Shown here in pieces: positions 9,775 through 23,476 of a DNA stretch of 64,000 nucleotides. Location of the stretch: NCBI GenBank assembly GCA_009761415.1, contig QUOL01000021.1, positions 1-64,000 of the forward strand, read 5' to 3'. A program made the position numbers and the translations under genes. The DNA comes from Sarcomyxa edulis. Lineage: Eukaryota > Basidiomycota > Agaricomycetes > Agaricales > Mycenaceae. How positions within the stretch are numbered: position 1 is the stretch's first letter; the number at the start of each line of letters is the position of its first letter. A model generated the notes under the pieces. That model was given only the letters and a program-made list of their open reading frames with translations. It did no database searches and was not told the origin of the DNA.

Positions 9775-11855
9775 GGGGGGGTAGCGGCTGATTCCGATTA
9801 CGGGTCTAACGGCTTCATCCCTGTTTTACTTGCGTTTTGACCGTTCTTTGTCTTGTATCGGTCTGTCCACTTCGATGGTTCCCTCTTTGATCTCATATTT
9901 TTGCGTCTCTGATGCATACACTTCATCTCGATCTTGGGGTTGCACGGCTGAAGGTTGATTGCCTTCTTGTCTTGCCTCTCAGAGTTGGTTTTTCGTTTTT
10001 GTCGCAACTGATGCTTTGACCGTTCACTTTGGTCTTGGTGTATGGTTGACGTCTTCTCCACTTCGATGGTTCCCTCTTTGATCCATGATTTTTTACTTTT
10101 CTCTCAGACACGTCTTGGTACTCGCTTTTGCATTCTTGGATGTTCCAAATAACAAGCCAGTGTCTTATTTGGAAAATGCTCTGGCTCCTACTGTTGTGTC
10201 AAAGAACGCCCTATTCCGTCACAGGACGCCCTATTCCGTGACCGAACGCCCTATTCCGTCACAAAACACCCTATTCCGTGACATTTCGTGACTGAACGCC
10301 CTATTCCGTCACCTTTTTCGTCCGTTTTGCCTTGAAATGACCTCGGGGTTAGTGGAATAGGGCGCCCTATTCCCGGATAAGAAACATATGATCCGGTCGC
10401 TTCTCATAGCGTGACGCTGGGGTAGCTTGGAGTTGTTTCCTTGTCGTTTGTCGTAAATGAGCTCGGGGTTACTCGGGGTTATTTCTGTGCTGTTTGAGCT
10501 CGGGGTTACACGGGGTTATTTCCATGTCGTTTGAACTCGGGGTTACACGGGGTTATTTCCGTGTTGTTTCAGCTCGAAGTTACTCGGGGTTAGTTTGGAC
10601 TCACTTGGTGTCGATGGCTCCAAATAGTGGAGTGTCATCTTATTTGAAACATTGTAACCCTAAGTGTTCTTGCATCAGACTTGGTGTTGGTGACTCAGTT
10701 TCAAATAGTGGGACGTCGTCTTATTTGGAATGTGAGTCTGACTATGTTGACTTGATCCACAATTCATCTTAGACTTGGTGTTGGTGACTGGTGTTGGTGA
10801 CTCAGTTTCAAATAGTGGGGCGTCATCTTATTTGGAATGTGGGTCTGACTGACTCTGTTGACTTGATCCACTATTGATCTTAGACTTGGTGTTGGTGACT
10901 TAGTTTCCAAATAGTGGGGTGCCGTCTTATGTGGAATGTGAGTCTGACTGACTATGTTGACTTGATCCACAATTGATTGTGATGCACATTTTATTTTTGA
11001 AACGGAAACGGTCGCTCGTTGACTTGTTTGAGATAGGTCGGTCGCTCACTTGACTGACTGTCTGACTATCTTGATTTTGTATGTGAGTTGATGTCTGCAC
11101 TGACACTGACACTGACACTCTGACTCTGATACTAACTCGCACTTTTTTTTTATATGATCCTCAACCCTAACACCTAACACTAACCCGAACGCCTAACACT
11201 AACCCTAACCGCCTAACTACCCCAACCCTAACGTCCCAGCTGGGGGGGTAGCGGCTGATTCCGATTACGGGTCTAACGGCTTCATCCCTGTTTTACTTGC
11301 GTTTTGACCGTTCTTTGTCTTGTATCGGTCTGTCCACTTCGATGGTTCCCTCTTTGATCTCATATTTTTGCGTCTCTGATGCATACACTTCATCTCGATC
11401 TTGGGGTTGCACGGCTGAAGGTTGATTGCCTTCTTGTCTTGCCTCTCAGAGTTGGTTTTTCGTTTTTGTCGCAACTGATGCTTTGACCGTTCACTTTGGT
11501 CTTGGTGTATGGTTGACGTCTTCTCCACTTCGATGGTTCCCTCTTTGATCCATGATTTTTTACTTTTCTCTCAGACACGTCTTGGTACTCGCTTTTGCAT
11601 TCTTGGATGTTCCAAATAACAAGCCAGTGTCTTATTTGGAAAATGCTCTGGCTCCTACTGTTGTGTCAAAGAACGCCCTATTCCGTCACAGGACGCCCTA
11701 TTCCGTGACCGAACGCCCTATTCCGTCACAAAACACCCTATTCCGTGACATTTCGTGACTGAACGCCCTATTCCGTCACCTTTTTCGTCCGTTTTGCCTT
11801 GAAATGACCTCGGGGTTAGTGGAATAGGGCGCCCTATTCCCGGATAAGAAACATA
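9775..11855 (+). repeat. M block: 614-bp piece + 1467-bp monomer
   Basis: The pieces are 9775-10388 and 10389-11855. The same 2081-bp arrangement recurs at 15532-17612, 41554-43634 and 47311-49391. Confidence 0.9.
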
Positions 11856-14800
11856 GGGATTGCACGGCTGAAGGTTGGTCTGCCTTCTTGTCTTGCCTCT
11901 CAGAGTCAGTCTCTGTTTTTGTCGCAACTGATGCTTTGACCGTTCACTTTGGTCTTGGTGTATGGTTGACGTCTTCTCCACTTCGATGGTTCCCTCTTTG
12001 ATCCATGATTTTTTACTTTTCTCTCAGACACGTCTTGGTACTCGCTTTTGCATTCTTGGATGTTCCAAATAACAAGCCAGTGTCTTATTTGGAAAATGCT
12101 CTGGCTCCTACTGTTGTGTCAAAGAACGCCCTATTCCGTCACAGGACGCCCTATTCCGTGACCGAACGCCCTATTCCGTCACAAAACACCCTATTCCGTG
12201 ACATTTCGTGACTGAACGCCCTATTCCGTCACCTTTTTCGTCCGTTTTGCCTTGAAATGACCTCGGGGTTAGTGGAATAGGGCGCCCTATTCCCGGATAA
12301 GAAACATATGATCCGGTCGCTTCTCATAGCGTGACGCTGGGGTAGCTTGGAGTTGTTTCCTTGTCGTTTGTCGTAAATGAGCTCGGGGTTACTCGGGGTT
12401 ATTTCTGTGCTGTTTGAGCTCGGGGTTACACGGGGTTATTTCCATGTCGTTTGAACTCGGGGTTACACGGGGTTATTTCCGTGTTGTTTCAGCTCGAAGT
12501 TACTCGGGGTTAGTTTGGACTCACTTGGTGTCGATGGCTCCAAATAGTGGAGTGTCATCTTATTTGAAACATTGTAACCCTAAGTGTTCTTGCATCAGAC
12601 TTGGTGTTGGTGACTCAGTTTCAAATAGTGGGACGTCGTCTTATTTGGAATGTGAGTCTGACTATGTTGACTTGATCCACAATTCATCTTAGACTTGGTG
12701 TTGGTGACTGGTGTTGGTGACTCAGTTTCAAATAGTGGGGCGTCATCTTATTTGGAATGTGGGTCTGACTGACTCTGTTGACTTGATCCACTATTGATCT
12801 TAGACTTGGTGTTGGTGACTTAGTTTCCAAATAGTGGGGTGCCGTCTTATGTGGAATGTGAGTCTGACTGACTATGTTGACTTGATCCACAATTGATTGT
12901 GATGCACATTTTATTTTTGAAACGGAAACGGTCGCTCGTTGACTTGTTTGAGATAGGTCGGTCGCTCACTTGACTGACTGTCTGACTATCTTGATTTTGT
13001 ATGTGAGTTGATGTCTGCACTGACACTGACACTGACACTCTGACTCTGATACTAACTCGCACTTTTTTTTTATATGATCCTCAACCCTAACACCTAACAC
13101 TAACCCGAACGCCTAACACTAACCCTAACCGCCTAACTACCCCAACCCTAACGTCCCAGCTGGGGGGGTAGCGGCTGATTCCGATTACGGGTCTAACGGC
13201 TTCATCCCTGTTTTACTTGCGTTTTGACCGTTCTTTGTCTTGTATCGGTCTGTCCACTTCGATGGTTCCCTCTTTGATCTCATATTTTTGCGTCTCTGAT
13301 GCATACACTTCATCTCGATCTTGGGGTTGCACGGCTGAAGGTTGATTGCCTTCTTGTCTTGCCTCTCAGAGTTGGTTTTTCGTTTTTGTCGCAACTGATG
13401 CTTTGACCGTTCACTTTGGTCTTGGTGTATGGTTGACGTCTTCTCCACTTCGATGGTTCCCTCTTTGATCCATGATTTTTTACTTTTCTCTCAGACACGT
13501 CTTGGTACTCGCTTTTGCATTCTTGGATGTTCCAAATAACAAGCCAGTGTCTTATTTGGAAAATGCTCTGGCTCCTACTGTTGTGTCAAAGAACGCCCTA
13601 TTCCGTCACAGGACGCCCTATTCCGTGACCGAACGCCCTATTCCGTCACAAAACACCCTATTCCGTGACATTTCGTGACTGAACGCCCTATTCCGTCACC
13701 TTTTTCGTCCGTTTTGCCTTGAAATGACCTCGGGGTTAGTGGAATAGGGCGCCCTATTCCCGGATAAGAAACATATGATCCGGTCGCTTCTCATAGCGTG
13801 ACGCTGGGGTAGCTTGGAGTTGTTTCCTTGTCGTTTGTCGTAAATGAGCTCGGGGTTACTCGGGGTTATTTCTGTGCTGTTTGAGCTCGGGGTTACACGG
13901 GGTTATTTCCATGTCGTTTGAACTCGGGGTTACACGGGGTTATTTCCGTGTTGTTTCAGCTCGAAGTTACTCGGGGTTAGTTTGGACTCACTTGGTGTCA
14001 TAGTGGAGTGTCATCTCATTTGAAACATTGTAACTCTAAGCATCAGACTTGGTGTTGGTGACTCAGTTTCCAAATAGTGGGATGTCGTCTTATTTGGAAT
14101 GTGAGTCTGACTATGTTGACTTGATCCACAATTGATCTTAGACTTGGTGTTGGTGACTCAGTTTCAAATAGTGGGGTGTCGTCTTATTTGGAATGTGGGC
14201 TGTTAGAGTTTTCTTGGACTTGGTGTTGGTGACTCAGTTTCAAATAGTGGGATGTCGTCTTATTTGGAATGTGAGTCTGACTATGTTGACTTGATCCACA
14301 ATTCATCTTAGACTTGGTGTTGGTGACTGGTGTTGGTGACTCAGTTTCAAATAGTGGGGCGTCATCTTATTTGGAATGTGGGTCTGACTGACTCTGTTGA
14401 CTTGATCCACAATTGATCTTAGACTTGGTGTTGGTGACTTAGTTTCCAAATAGTGGGGTGCCGTCTTATGTGGAATGTGAGTCTGACTGACTATGTTGAC
14501 TTGATCCACAATTGATTGTGACGCACATTTTATTTTTGAAACGGAAACGGTCGCTCGTTGACTTGTTTGAGATAGGTTGGTTGCTCACTTGACTGACTGT
14601 CTGACTATCTTGATTTTGTATGTGAGTTGATGTCTGCACTGACACTGACACTGACACTCTGACTCTGATACTAACTCGCACTTTTTTTTTATATGATCCT
14701 CAACCCTAACACCTAACACTAACCCTAACGCCTAACACTAACCCTAACCGCCTAACTACCCCAACCCTAACGTCCCAGCTGGGGGGGTAGCGGCTGATTC

Positions 14801-15531
14801 CGATTACGGGTCTAACGGCTTCATCTCTGTTTCACTTGCGTTTTGACCGTTCTTTGTCTTGATCGTCTTGTATCGGTCTGTCCACTTCGATGGTTCGCTC
14901 TTTGATCTGATATTTTTGCGTCTCTGATGCATACACTTCATCTCGATCTTGGGATTGCACGGCTGAAGGTTGGTCTGCCTTCTTGTCTTGCCTCTCAGAG
15001 TCAGTCTCTGTTTTTGTCGCAACTGATGCGTTGACCGTTCACTTTGGTCTTTGTCTCGCGCTTGGTGGATGGTTGACGTCTTCTCCACTTCGATGGTTCC
15101 CTCTTTGATACCTGATTTTTACTTCTCACTCAGACACGCCTTGTCACTCGCTTTTGTGTTTTTTGATGTTTCCAAATAACAAGCCAGTGTCTTATTTGAA
15201 AAATGCTCTGGTTCCCTCTTTGATCCCTGATTTTTACTTGTCTCTCTCAGACACGTCTTGGTAGTCGCTTTTGCATTCTTGGATGTTCCAAATAACAAGC
15301 CAGTGTCTTATTTGGAAAATGCTCTGGCTCCTACTGTTGTGTCAAAGAACGCCCTATTCCGTCACAGGACGCCCTATTCCGTGACCGAACGCCCTATTCC
15401 GTCACAAAACACCCTATTCCGTGACATTTCGTGACTGAACGCCCTATTCCGTCACCTTTTTCGTCCGTTTTGCCTTGAAATGACCTCGGGGTTAGTGGAA
15501 TAGGGCGCCCTATTCCCGGATAAGAAACATA
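11856..15531 (+). repeat. M block: 453-bp piece + 1467 + 1756 bp monomers
   Basis: The pieces are 11856-12308, 12309-13775 and 13776-15531. It is the same arrangement as 3410-7083 but without the two single-base losses, so it is the better-preserved version. Confidence 0.9.
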
Positions 15532-17612
15532 GGGGGGGTAGCGGCTGATTCCGATTACGGGTCTAACGGCTTCATCCCTGTTTTACTTGCGTTTTGACCG
15601 TTCTTTGTCTTGTATCGGTCTGTCCACTTCGATGGTTCCCTCTTTGATCTCATATTTTTGCGTCTCTGATGCATACACTTCATCTCGATCTTGGGGTTGC
15701 ACGGCTGAAGGTTGATTGCCTTCTTGTCTTGCCTCTCAGAGTTGGTTTTTCGTTTTTGTCGCAACTGATGCTTTGACCGTTCACTTTGGTCTTGGTGTAT
15801 GGTTGACGTCTTCTCCACTTCGATGGTTCCCTCTTTGATCCATGATTTTTTACTTTTCTCTCAGACACGTCTTGGTACTCGCTTTTGCATTCTTGGATGT
15901 TCCAAATAACAAGCCAGTGTCTTATTTGGAAAATGCTCTGGCTCCTACTGTTGTGTCAAAGAACGCCCTATTCCGTCACAGGACGCCCTATTCCGTGACC
16001 GAACGCCCTATTCCGTCACAAAACACCCTATTCCGTGACATTTCGTGACTGAACGCCCTATTCCGTCACCTTTTTCGTCCGTTTTGCCTTGAAATGACCT
16101 CGGGGTTAGTGGAATAGGGCGCCCTATTCCCGGATAAGAAACATATGATCCGGTCGCTTCTCATAGCGTGACGCTGGGGTAGCTTGGAGTTGTTTCCTTG
16201 TCGTTTGTCGTAAATGAGCTCGGGGTTACTCGGGGTTATTTCTGTGCTGTTTGAGCTCGGGGTTACACGGGGTTATTTCCATGTCGTTTGAACTCGGGGT
16301 TACACGGGGTTATTTCCGTGTTGTTTCAGCTCGAAGTTACTCGGGGTTAGTTTGGACTCACTTGGTGTCGATGGCTCCAAATAGTGGAGTGTCATCTTAT
16401 TTGAAACATTGTAACCCTAAGTGTTCTTGCATCAGACTTGGTGTTGGTGACTCAGTTTCAAATAGTGGGACGTCGTCTTATTTGGAATGTGAGTCTGACT
16501 ATGTTGACTTGATCCACAATTCATCTTAGACTTGGTGTTGGTGACTGGTGTTGGTGACTCAGTTTCAAATAGTGGGGCGTCATCTTATTTGGAATGTGGG
16601 TCTGACTGACTCTGTTGACTTGATCCACTATTGATCTTAGACTTGGTGTTGGTGACTTAGTTTCCAAATAGTGGGGTGCCGTCTTATGTGGAATGTGAGT
16701 CTGACTGACTATGTTGACTTGATCCACAATTGATTGTGATGCACATTTTATTTTTGAAACGGAAACGGTCGCTCGTTGACTTGTTTGAGATAGGTCGGTC
16801 GCTCACTTGACTGACTGTCTGACTATCTTGATTTTGTATGTGAGTTGATGTCTGCACTGACACTGACACTGACACTCTGACTCTGATACTAACTCGCACT
16901 TTTTTTTTATATGATCCTCAACCCTAACACCTAACACTAACCCGAACGCCTAACACTAACCCTAACCGCCTAACTACCCCAACCCTAACGTCCCAGCTGG
17001 GGGGGTAGCGGCTGATTCCGATTACGGGTCTAACGGCTTCATCCCTGTTTTACTTGCGTTTTGACCGTTCTTTGTCTTGTATCGGTCTGTCCACTTCGAT
17101 GGTTCCCTCTTTGATCTCATATTTTTGCGTCTCTGATGCATACACTTCATCTCGATCTTGGGGTTGCACGGCTGAAGGTTGATTGCCTTCTTGTCTTGCC
17201 TCTCAGAGTTGGTTTTTCGTTTTTGTCGCAACTGATGCTTTGACCGTTCACTTTGGTCTTGGTGTATGGTTGACGTCTTCTCCACTTCGATGGTTCCCTC
17301 TTTGATCCATGATTTTTTACTTTTCTCTCAGACACGTCTTGGTACTCGCTTTTGCATTCTTGGATGTTCCAAATAACAAGCCAGTGTCTTATTTGGAAAA
17401 TGCTCTGGCTCCTACTGTTGTGTCAAAGAACGCCCTATTCCGTCACAGGACGCCCTATTCCGTGACCGAACGCCCTATTCCGTCACAAAACACCCTATTC
17501 CGTGACATTTCGTGACTGAACGCCCTATTCCGTCACCTTTTTCGTCCGTTTTGCCTTGAAATGACCTCGGGGTTAGTGGAATAGGGCGCCCTATTCCCGG
17601 ATAAGAAACATA
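15532..17612 (+). repeat. M block: 614-bp piece + 1467-bp monomer
   Basis: The pieces are 15532-16145 and 16146-17612. This is the last block of the first 14.2-kb copy. It is followed here by family X, whereas the second copy (ending 49391) is followed by a 185-bp M stub. Confidence 0.9.
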
Positions 17613-18551
17613 GTTTTGCGGTTAGCGGCTAATTCCGATTTCTTGTCTGAAGGCTTAATCCTAGTCTTTGTGCATAATCAGAGTAAACTCTGATTATAAT
17701 AACACTGACTGCTAATATTGAAAACTTGACCGTGGGAATATTTTGGAATGTGCATATACCATCATGACCGGAATCATGACATTTCATAACAAGGTTTTTT
17801 TCTTGAAATCTGTACTTCGAAACTGGTCTTATACGGATAATGCAATTATAATGCTGTTAAATGCTTATTAATTCAAGCCAAATATTCCTGCAGGTTCATT
17901 GGCTGGACCGATGGACATGAAATTTTTTGAGGGTAGGCGTATGCATATTAAAACTATATTCCCAAAGTTTCAAGGTTGGCGCACACTATACAGGTGCTGG
18001 CGTAGCTATATAATGGGTGGAAAATAGGAATTTGGGTGTAAACTGGCAATGGCGCAGAGGTATATACACAAAAAAATTTCTAAACTCTGCGGTAGTCAGC
18101 TCTGGACATATACGCTAGTATTTCAAAAGAAACCTAAGGATTTGGACGGATACCCGCGCCCTACGCTTAGATACAACTTTGGCATTCTGGCCAAAGTTAA
18201 ATAGGCGGGTATAGGCTACGCCTTATATATTTTTATGAATGGACTCTTGGGACGGGTCACCTGACCATGTACGCCAACCCTCATTTCAAAAAAAGTGGGT
18301 ATATAGCAAGGCGTACCCAGGCGTAGCCTGTTCTTTCAGCCAAATCAGATTTCTGACACCTCTGGATGTTTGTGGCTGAAACCAAACAAAGGCAAACACA
18401 TACACATCAGATTTTTGCATTTTCCGGAAGCCAAGAAGCATACGCTCATGACGGTATAACTTTTTTGACATATTGCATACGGGCGTAGCCAGGCGTAGCT
18501 TGAAACTTTCCAAGCCGGACAATGGGGCATTGTCAAATTTCCCACCCATTA
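17613..18551 (+). mobile_element. Family X element, copy 1
   Basis: This 939-bp piece begins GTTTTGCGGTTAGCGGCT, a variant of the M core box, and is otherwise unrelated and AT-richer. It carries many GGCGTAG words, including the inverted pair AGGCTACGCCT (18212-18222) and AGGCGTAGCCT (18319-18329). It ends with a hairpin at 18518-18534 (7-bp arms GACAATG and CATTGTC, loop GGG) and a 17-nt tail ending CCCATTA. A minus-strand frame of 87 codons starting in the tail is not convincing as a gene. It is probably left-truncated, because the motif's usual left neighbour is missing. Two further copies look identical. Confidence 0.85.
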
Positions 18552-18564
18552 GATAAGAAACATA
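18552..18564 (+). repeat. M micro-stub, 13 bp
   Basis: Only GATAAGAAACATA, the last 13 bases of an M tail, separates the X end from the next M piece. It shows that a piece shorter than the palindrome can persist. Its duplicates are at 26322 and 52422. Confidence 0.8.
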
Positions 18565-21340
18565 GACTTGGTGTTGGTGACTGGTGTTGGTGACTCAGTT
18601 TCAAATAGTGGGGCGTCATCTTATTTGGAATGTGGGTCTGACTGACTCTGTTGACTTGATCCACAATTGATCTCAGACTTGGTGTTGGTGACTTAGTTTC
18701 CAAATAGTGGGGCGTCATCTTATTTGGAATGTGAGTCTGACTGACTATGTTGACTTGATCCACAATTGATTGTGATGCACATTTTATTTTTGAAACGGTC
18801 GCTCGTTGACTTGTTTGAGATAGGTCGGTTGCTCACTTGACTGACTGTCTGACTATCTTGATTTTGTATGTGAGTTGATGTCTGCACTGACACTGACACT
18901 GACACTCTGACTCTGATACTAACTCGCACTTTTTTTTTATATGATCCTCAACCCTAACACCTAACACTAACCCTAACGCCTAACACTAACCCTAACCGCC
19001 TAACTACCCCAACCCTAACGTCCCAGCTGGGGGGGTAGCGGCTGATTCCGATTACGGGTCTAACGGCTTCATCCCTGTTTCACTTGCGTTTTGACCGTTC
19101 GTTGTCTTGATCGTCTTGTATCGGTCTGTCCACTTCGATGGTTCGCTCTTTGATCTGATATTTTTGCGTCTCTGATGCATACACTTCATCTCCATCTTGG
19201 GGTTGCACGGCTGAAGGTTGGTCTGCCTTCTTGTCTTGCCTCTCAGAGTCAGTCTCTGTTTTTGTCGCAACTGATGCGTTGACCGTTCACTTTGGTCTTT
19301 GTCTCGCGCTTGGTGGATGGTTGACGTCTTCTCCACTTCGATGGTTCCCTCTTTGATACCTGATTTTTACTTCTCACTCAGACACGTCTTGTCACTCGCT
19401 TTTGCGTTTTTTGATGTTTCCAAATAACAAGCCAGTGTCTTATTTGAAAAATGCTCTGGTTCCCTCTTTGATCCCTGATTTTTACTTGTCTCTCTCAGAC
19501 ACGTCTTGGTAGTCGCTTTTGCATTCTTGGATGTTCCAAATAACAAGCCAGTGTCTTATTTGGAAAATGCTCTGGCTCCTACTGTTGTGTCAAAGAACGC
19601 CCTATTCCGTCACAGGACGCCCTATTCCGTGACCGAACGCCCTATTCCGTCACAAAACACCCTATTCCGTGACATTTCGTGACTGAACGCCCTATTCCGT
19701 CACCTTTTTCGTCCATTTTGCCTTGAAATGACCTCGGGGTTAGTGGAATAGGGCGCCCTATTCCCGGATAAGAAACATATGATCCGGTCGCTTCTCATAG
19801 CGTGACGCTGGGGTAGCTTGGAGTTGTTTCCTTGTCGTTTGTCGTAAATGAGCTCGGGGTTACTCGGGGTTATTTCTGTGCTGTTTAAGCTCGGGGTTAC
19901 ACGGGGTTATTTCCGTGTTGTTTCAGCTCGGGGTTACTCGGGGTTAGTTTGGACTCACTTGGTGTCGATGGCTCCAAATAGTGGAGTGTCATCTTATTTG
20001 AAACATTGTAACCCTAAGTGTTCTTGCATCAGACTTGGTGTTGGTGACTCAGTTTCAAATAGTGGGATGTCGTCTTATTTGGAATGTGAGTCTGACTATG
20101 TTGACTTGATCCACAATTCATCTTAGACTTGGTGTTGGTGACTGGTGTTGGTGACTCAGTTTCAAATAGTGGGGCGTCATCTTATTTGGAATGTGGGTCT
20201 GACTGACTCTGTTGACTTGATCCACAATTGATCTCAGACTTGGTGTTGGTGACTTAGTTTCCAAATAGTGGGGCGTCATCTTATTTGGAATGTGAGTCTG
20301 ACTGACTATGTTGACTTGATCCACAATTGATTGTGATGCACATTTTATTTTTGAAACGGTCGCTCGTTGACTTGTTTGAGATAGGTCGGTTGCTCACTTG
20401 ACTGACTGTCTGACTATCTTGATTTTGTATGTGAGTTGATGTCTGCACTGACACTGACACTGACACTCTGACTCTGATACTAACTCGCACTTTTTTTTTA
20501 TATGATCCTCAACCCTAACACCTAACACTAACCCTAACGCCTAACACTAACCCTAACCGCCTAACTACCCCAACCCTAACGTCCCAGCTGGGGGGGTAGC
20601 GGCTGATTCCGATTACGGGTCTAACGGCTTCATCCCTGTTTCACTTGCGTTTTGACCGTTCGTTGTCTTGATCGTCTTGTATCGGTCTGTCCACTTCGAT
20701 GGTTCGCTCTTTGATCTGATATTTTTGCGTCTCTGATGCATACACTTCATCTCCATCTTGGGGTTGCACGGCTGAAGGTTGGTCTGCCTTCTTGTCTTGC
20801 CTCTCAGAGTCAGTCTCTGTTTTTGTCGCAACTGATGCGTTGACCGTTCACTTTGGTCTTTGTCTCGCGCTTGGTGGATGGTTGACGTCTTCTCCACTTC
20901 GATGGTTCCCTCTTTGATACCTGATTTTTACTTCTCACTCAGACACGTCTTGTCACTCGCTTTTGCGTTTTTTGATGTTTCCAAATAACAAGCCAGTGTC
21001 TTATTTGAAAAATGCTCTGGTTCCCTCTTTGATCCCTGATTTTTACTTGTCTCTCTCAGACACGTCTTGGTAGTCGCTTTTGCATTCTTGGATGTTCCAA
21101 ATAACAAGCCAGTGTCTTATTTGGAAAATGCTCTGGCTCCTACTGTTGTGTCAAAGAACGCCCTATTCCGTCACAGGACGCCCTATTCCGTGACCGAACG
21201 CCCTATTCCGTCACAAAACACCCTATTCCGTGACATTTCGTGACTGAACGCCCTATTCCGTCACCTTTTTCGTCCATTTTGCCTTGAAATGACCTCGGGG
21301 TTAGTGGAATAGGGCGCCCTATTCCCGGATAAGAAACATA
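18565..21340 (+). repeat. M block: 1215-bp piece + 1561-bp monomer
   Basis: The pieces are 18565-19779 and 19780-21340. The first starts at TAG-ACTTGGTG, a 3-base overlap with the parental TTAGACTTGG. Both are long-class, marked by TCGTCCATTTTGCC near the right end. Confidence 0.9.
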
Positions 21341-23291
21341 GTCTCTGATGCATACACTTCATCTCGATCTTGGGGTTGCACGGCTGAAGGTTGATTGCCT
21401 TCTTGTCTTGCCTCTCAGAGTTGGTTTTTCGTTTTTGTCGCAACTGATGCTTTGACCGTTCACTTTGGTCTTGGTGTATGGTTGACGTCTTCTCCACTTC
21501 GATGGTTCCCTCTTTGATCCATGATTTTTTACTTTTCTCTCAGACACGTCTTGGTACTCGCTTTTGCATTCTTGGATGTTCCAAATAACAAGCCAGTGTC
21601 TTATTTGGAAAATGCTCTGGCTCCTACTGTTGTGTCAAAGAACGCCCTATTCCGTCACAGGACGCCCTATTCCGTGACCGAACGCCCTATTCCGTCACAA
21701 AACACCCTATTCCGTGACATTTCGTGACTGAACGCCCTATTCCGTCACCTTTTTCGTCCGTTTTGCCTTGAAATGACCTCGGGGTTAGTGGAATAGGGCG
21801 CCCTATTCCCGGATAAGAAACATATGATCCGGTCGCTTCTCATAGCGTGACGCTGGGGTAGCTTGGAGTTGTTTCCTTGTCGTTTGTCGTAAATGAGCTC
21901 GGGGTTACTCGGGGTTATTTCTGTGCTGTTTGAGCTCGGGGTTACACGGGGTTATTTCCATGTCGTTTGAACTCGGGGTTACACGGGGTTATTTCCGTGT
22001 TGTTTCAGCTCGAAGTTACTCGGGGTTAGTTTGGACTCACTTGGTGTCGATGGCTCCAAATAGTGGAGTGTCATCTTATTTGAAACATTGTAACCCTAAG
22101 TGTTCTTGCATCAGACTTGGTGTTGGTGACTCAGTTTCAAATAGTGGGACGTCGTCTTATTTGGAATGTGAGTCTGACTATGTTGACTTGATCCACAATT
22201 CATCTTAGACTTGGTGTTGGTGACTGGTGTTGGTGACTCAGTTTCAAATAGTGGGGCGTCATCTTATTTGGAATGTGGGTCTGACTGACTCTGTTGACTT
22301 GATCCACTATTGATCTTAGACTTGGTGTTGGTGACTTAGTTTCCAAATAGTGGGGTGCCGTCTTATGTGGAATGTGAGTCTGACTGACTATGTTGACTTG
22401 ATCCACAATTGATTGTGATGCACATTTTATTTTTGAAACGGAAACGGTCGCTCGTTGACTTGTTTGAGATAGGTCGGTCGCTCACTTGACTGACTGTCTG
22501 ACTATCTTGATTTTGTATGTGAGTTGATGTCTGCACTGACACTGACACTGACACTCTGACTCTGATACTAACTCGCACTTTTTTTTTATATGATCCTCAA
22601 CCCTAACACCTAACACTAACCCGAACGCCTAACACTAACCCTAACCGCCTAACTACCCCAACCCTAACGTCCCAGCTGGGGGGGTAGCGGCTGATTCCGA
22701 TTACGGGTCTAACGGCTTCATCCCTGTTTTACTTGCGTTTTGACCGTTCTTTGTCTTGTATCGGTCTGTCCACTTCGATGGTTCCCTCTTTGATCTCATA
22801 TTTTTGCGTCTCTGATGCATACACTTCATCTCGATCTTGGGGTTGCACGGCTGAAGGTTGATTGCCTTCTTGTCTTGCCTCTCAGAGTTGGTTTTTCGTT
22901 TTTGTCGCAACTGATGCTTTGACCGTTCACTTTGGTCTTGGTGTATGGTTGACGTCTTCTCCACTTCGATGGTTCCCTCTTTGATCCATGATTTTTTACT
23001 TTTCTCTCAGACACGTCTTGGTACTCGCTTTTGCATTCTTGGATGTTCCAAATAACAAGCCAGTGTCTTATTTGGAAAATGCTCTGGCTCCTACTGTTGT
23101 GTCAAAGAACGCCCTATTCCGTCACAGGACGCCCTATTCCGTGACCGAACGCCCTATTCCGTCACAAAACACCCTATTCCGTGACATTTCGTGACTGAAC
23201 GCCCTATTCCGTCACCTTTTTCGTCCGTTTTGCCTTGAAATGACCTCGGGGTTAGTGGAATAGGGCGCCCTATTCCCGGATAAGAAACATA
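21341..23291 (+). repeat. M block: 484-bp piece + 1467-bp monomer
   Basis: The pieces are 21341-21824 and 21825-23291. The left edge at GTCTCTGATG is also the left edge of the 8.5-kb duplication. The matching base in the other copy (47441) is internal to a longer piece. Confidence 0.9.
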
Positions 23292-23476
23292 GAACGCCCT
23301 ATTCCGTCACAGGACGCCCTATTCCGTGACCGAACGCCCTATTCCGTCACAAAACACCCTATTCCGTGACATTTCGTGACTGAACGCCCTATTCCGTCAC
23401 CTTTTTCGTCCGTTTTGCCTTGAAATGACCTCGGGGTTAGTGGAATAGGGCGCCCTATTCCCGGATAAGAAACATA
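23292..23476 (+). repeat. M stub, 185 bp (minisatellite to end)
   Basis: It starts at the first minisatellite word (AG-AACGCCC, a 2-base overlap) and runs to the tail. Confidence 0.9.

Noticed and set aside
18286..18549. 87-codon minus-strand frame at the end of X
   Set aside because: It starts inside the terminal tail, covers the hairpin, and the three copies are recent duplicates, so there is no evidence of selection.
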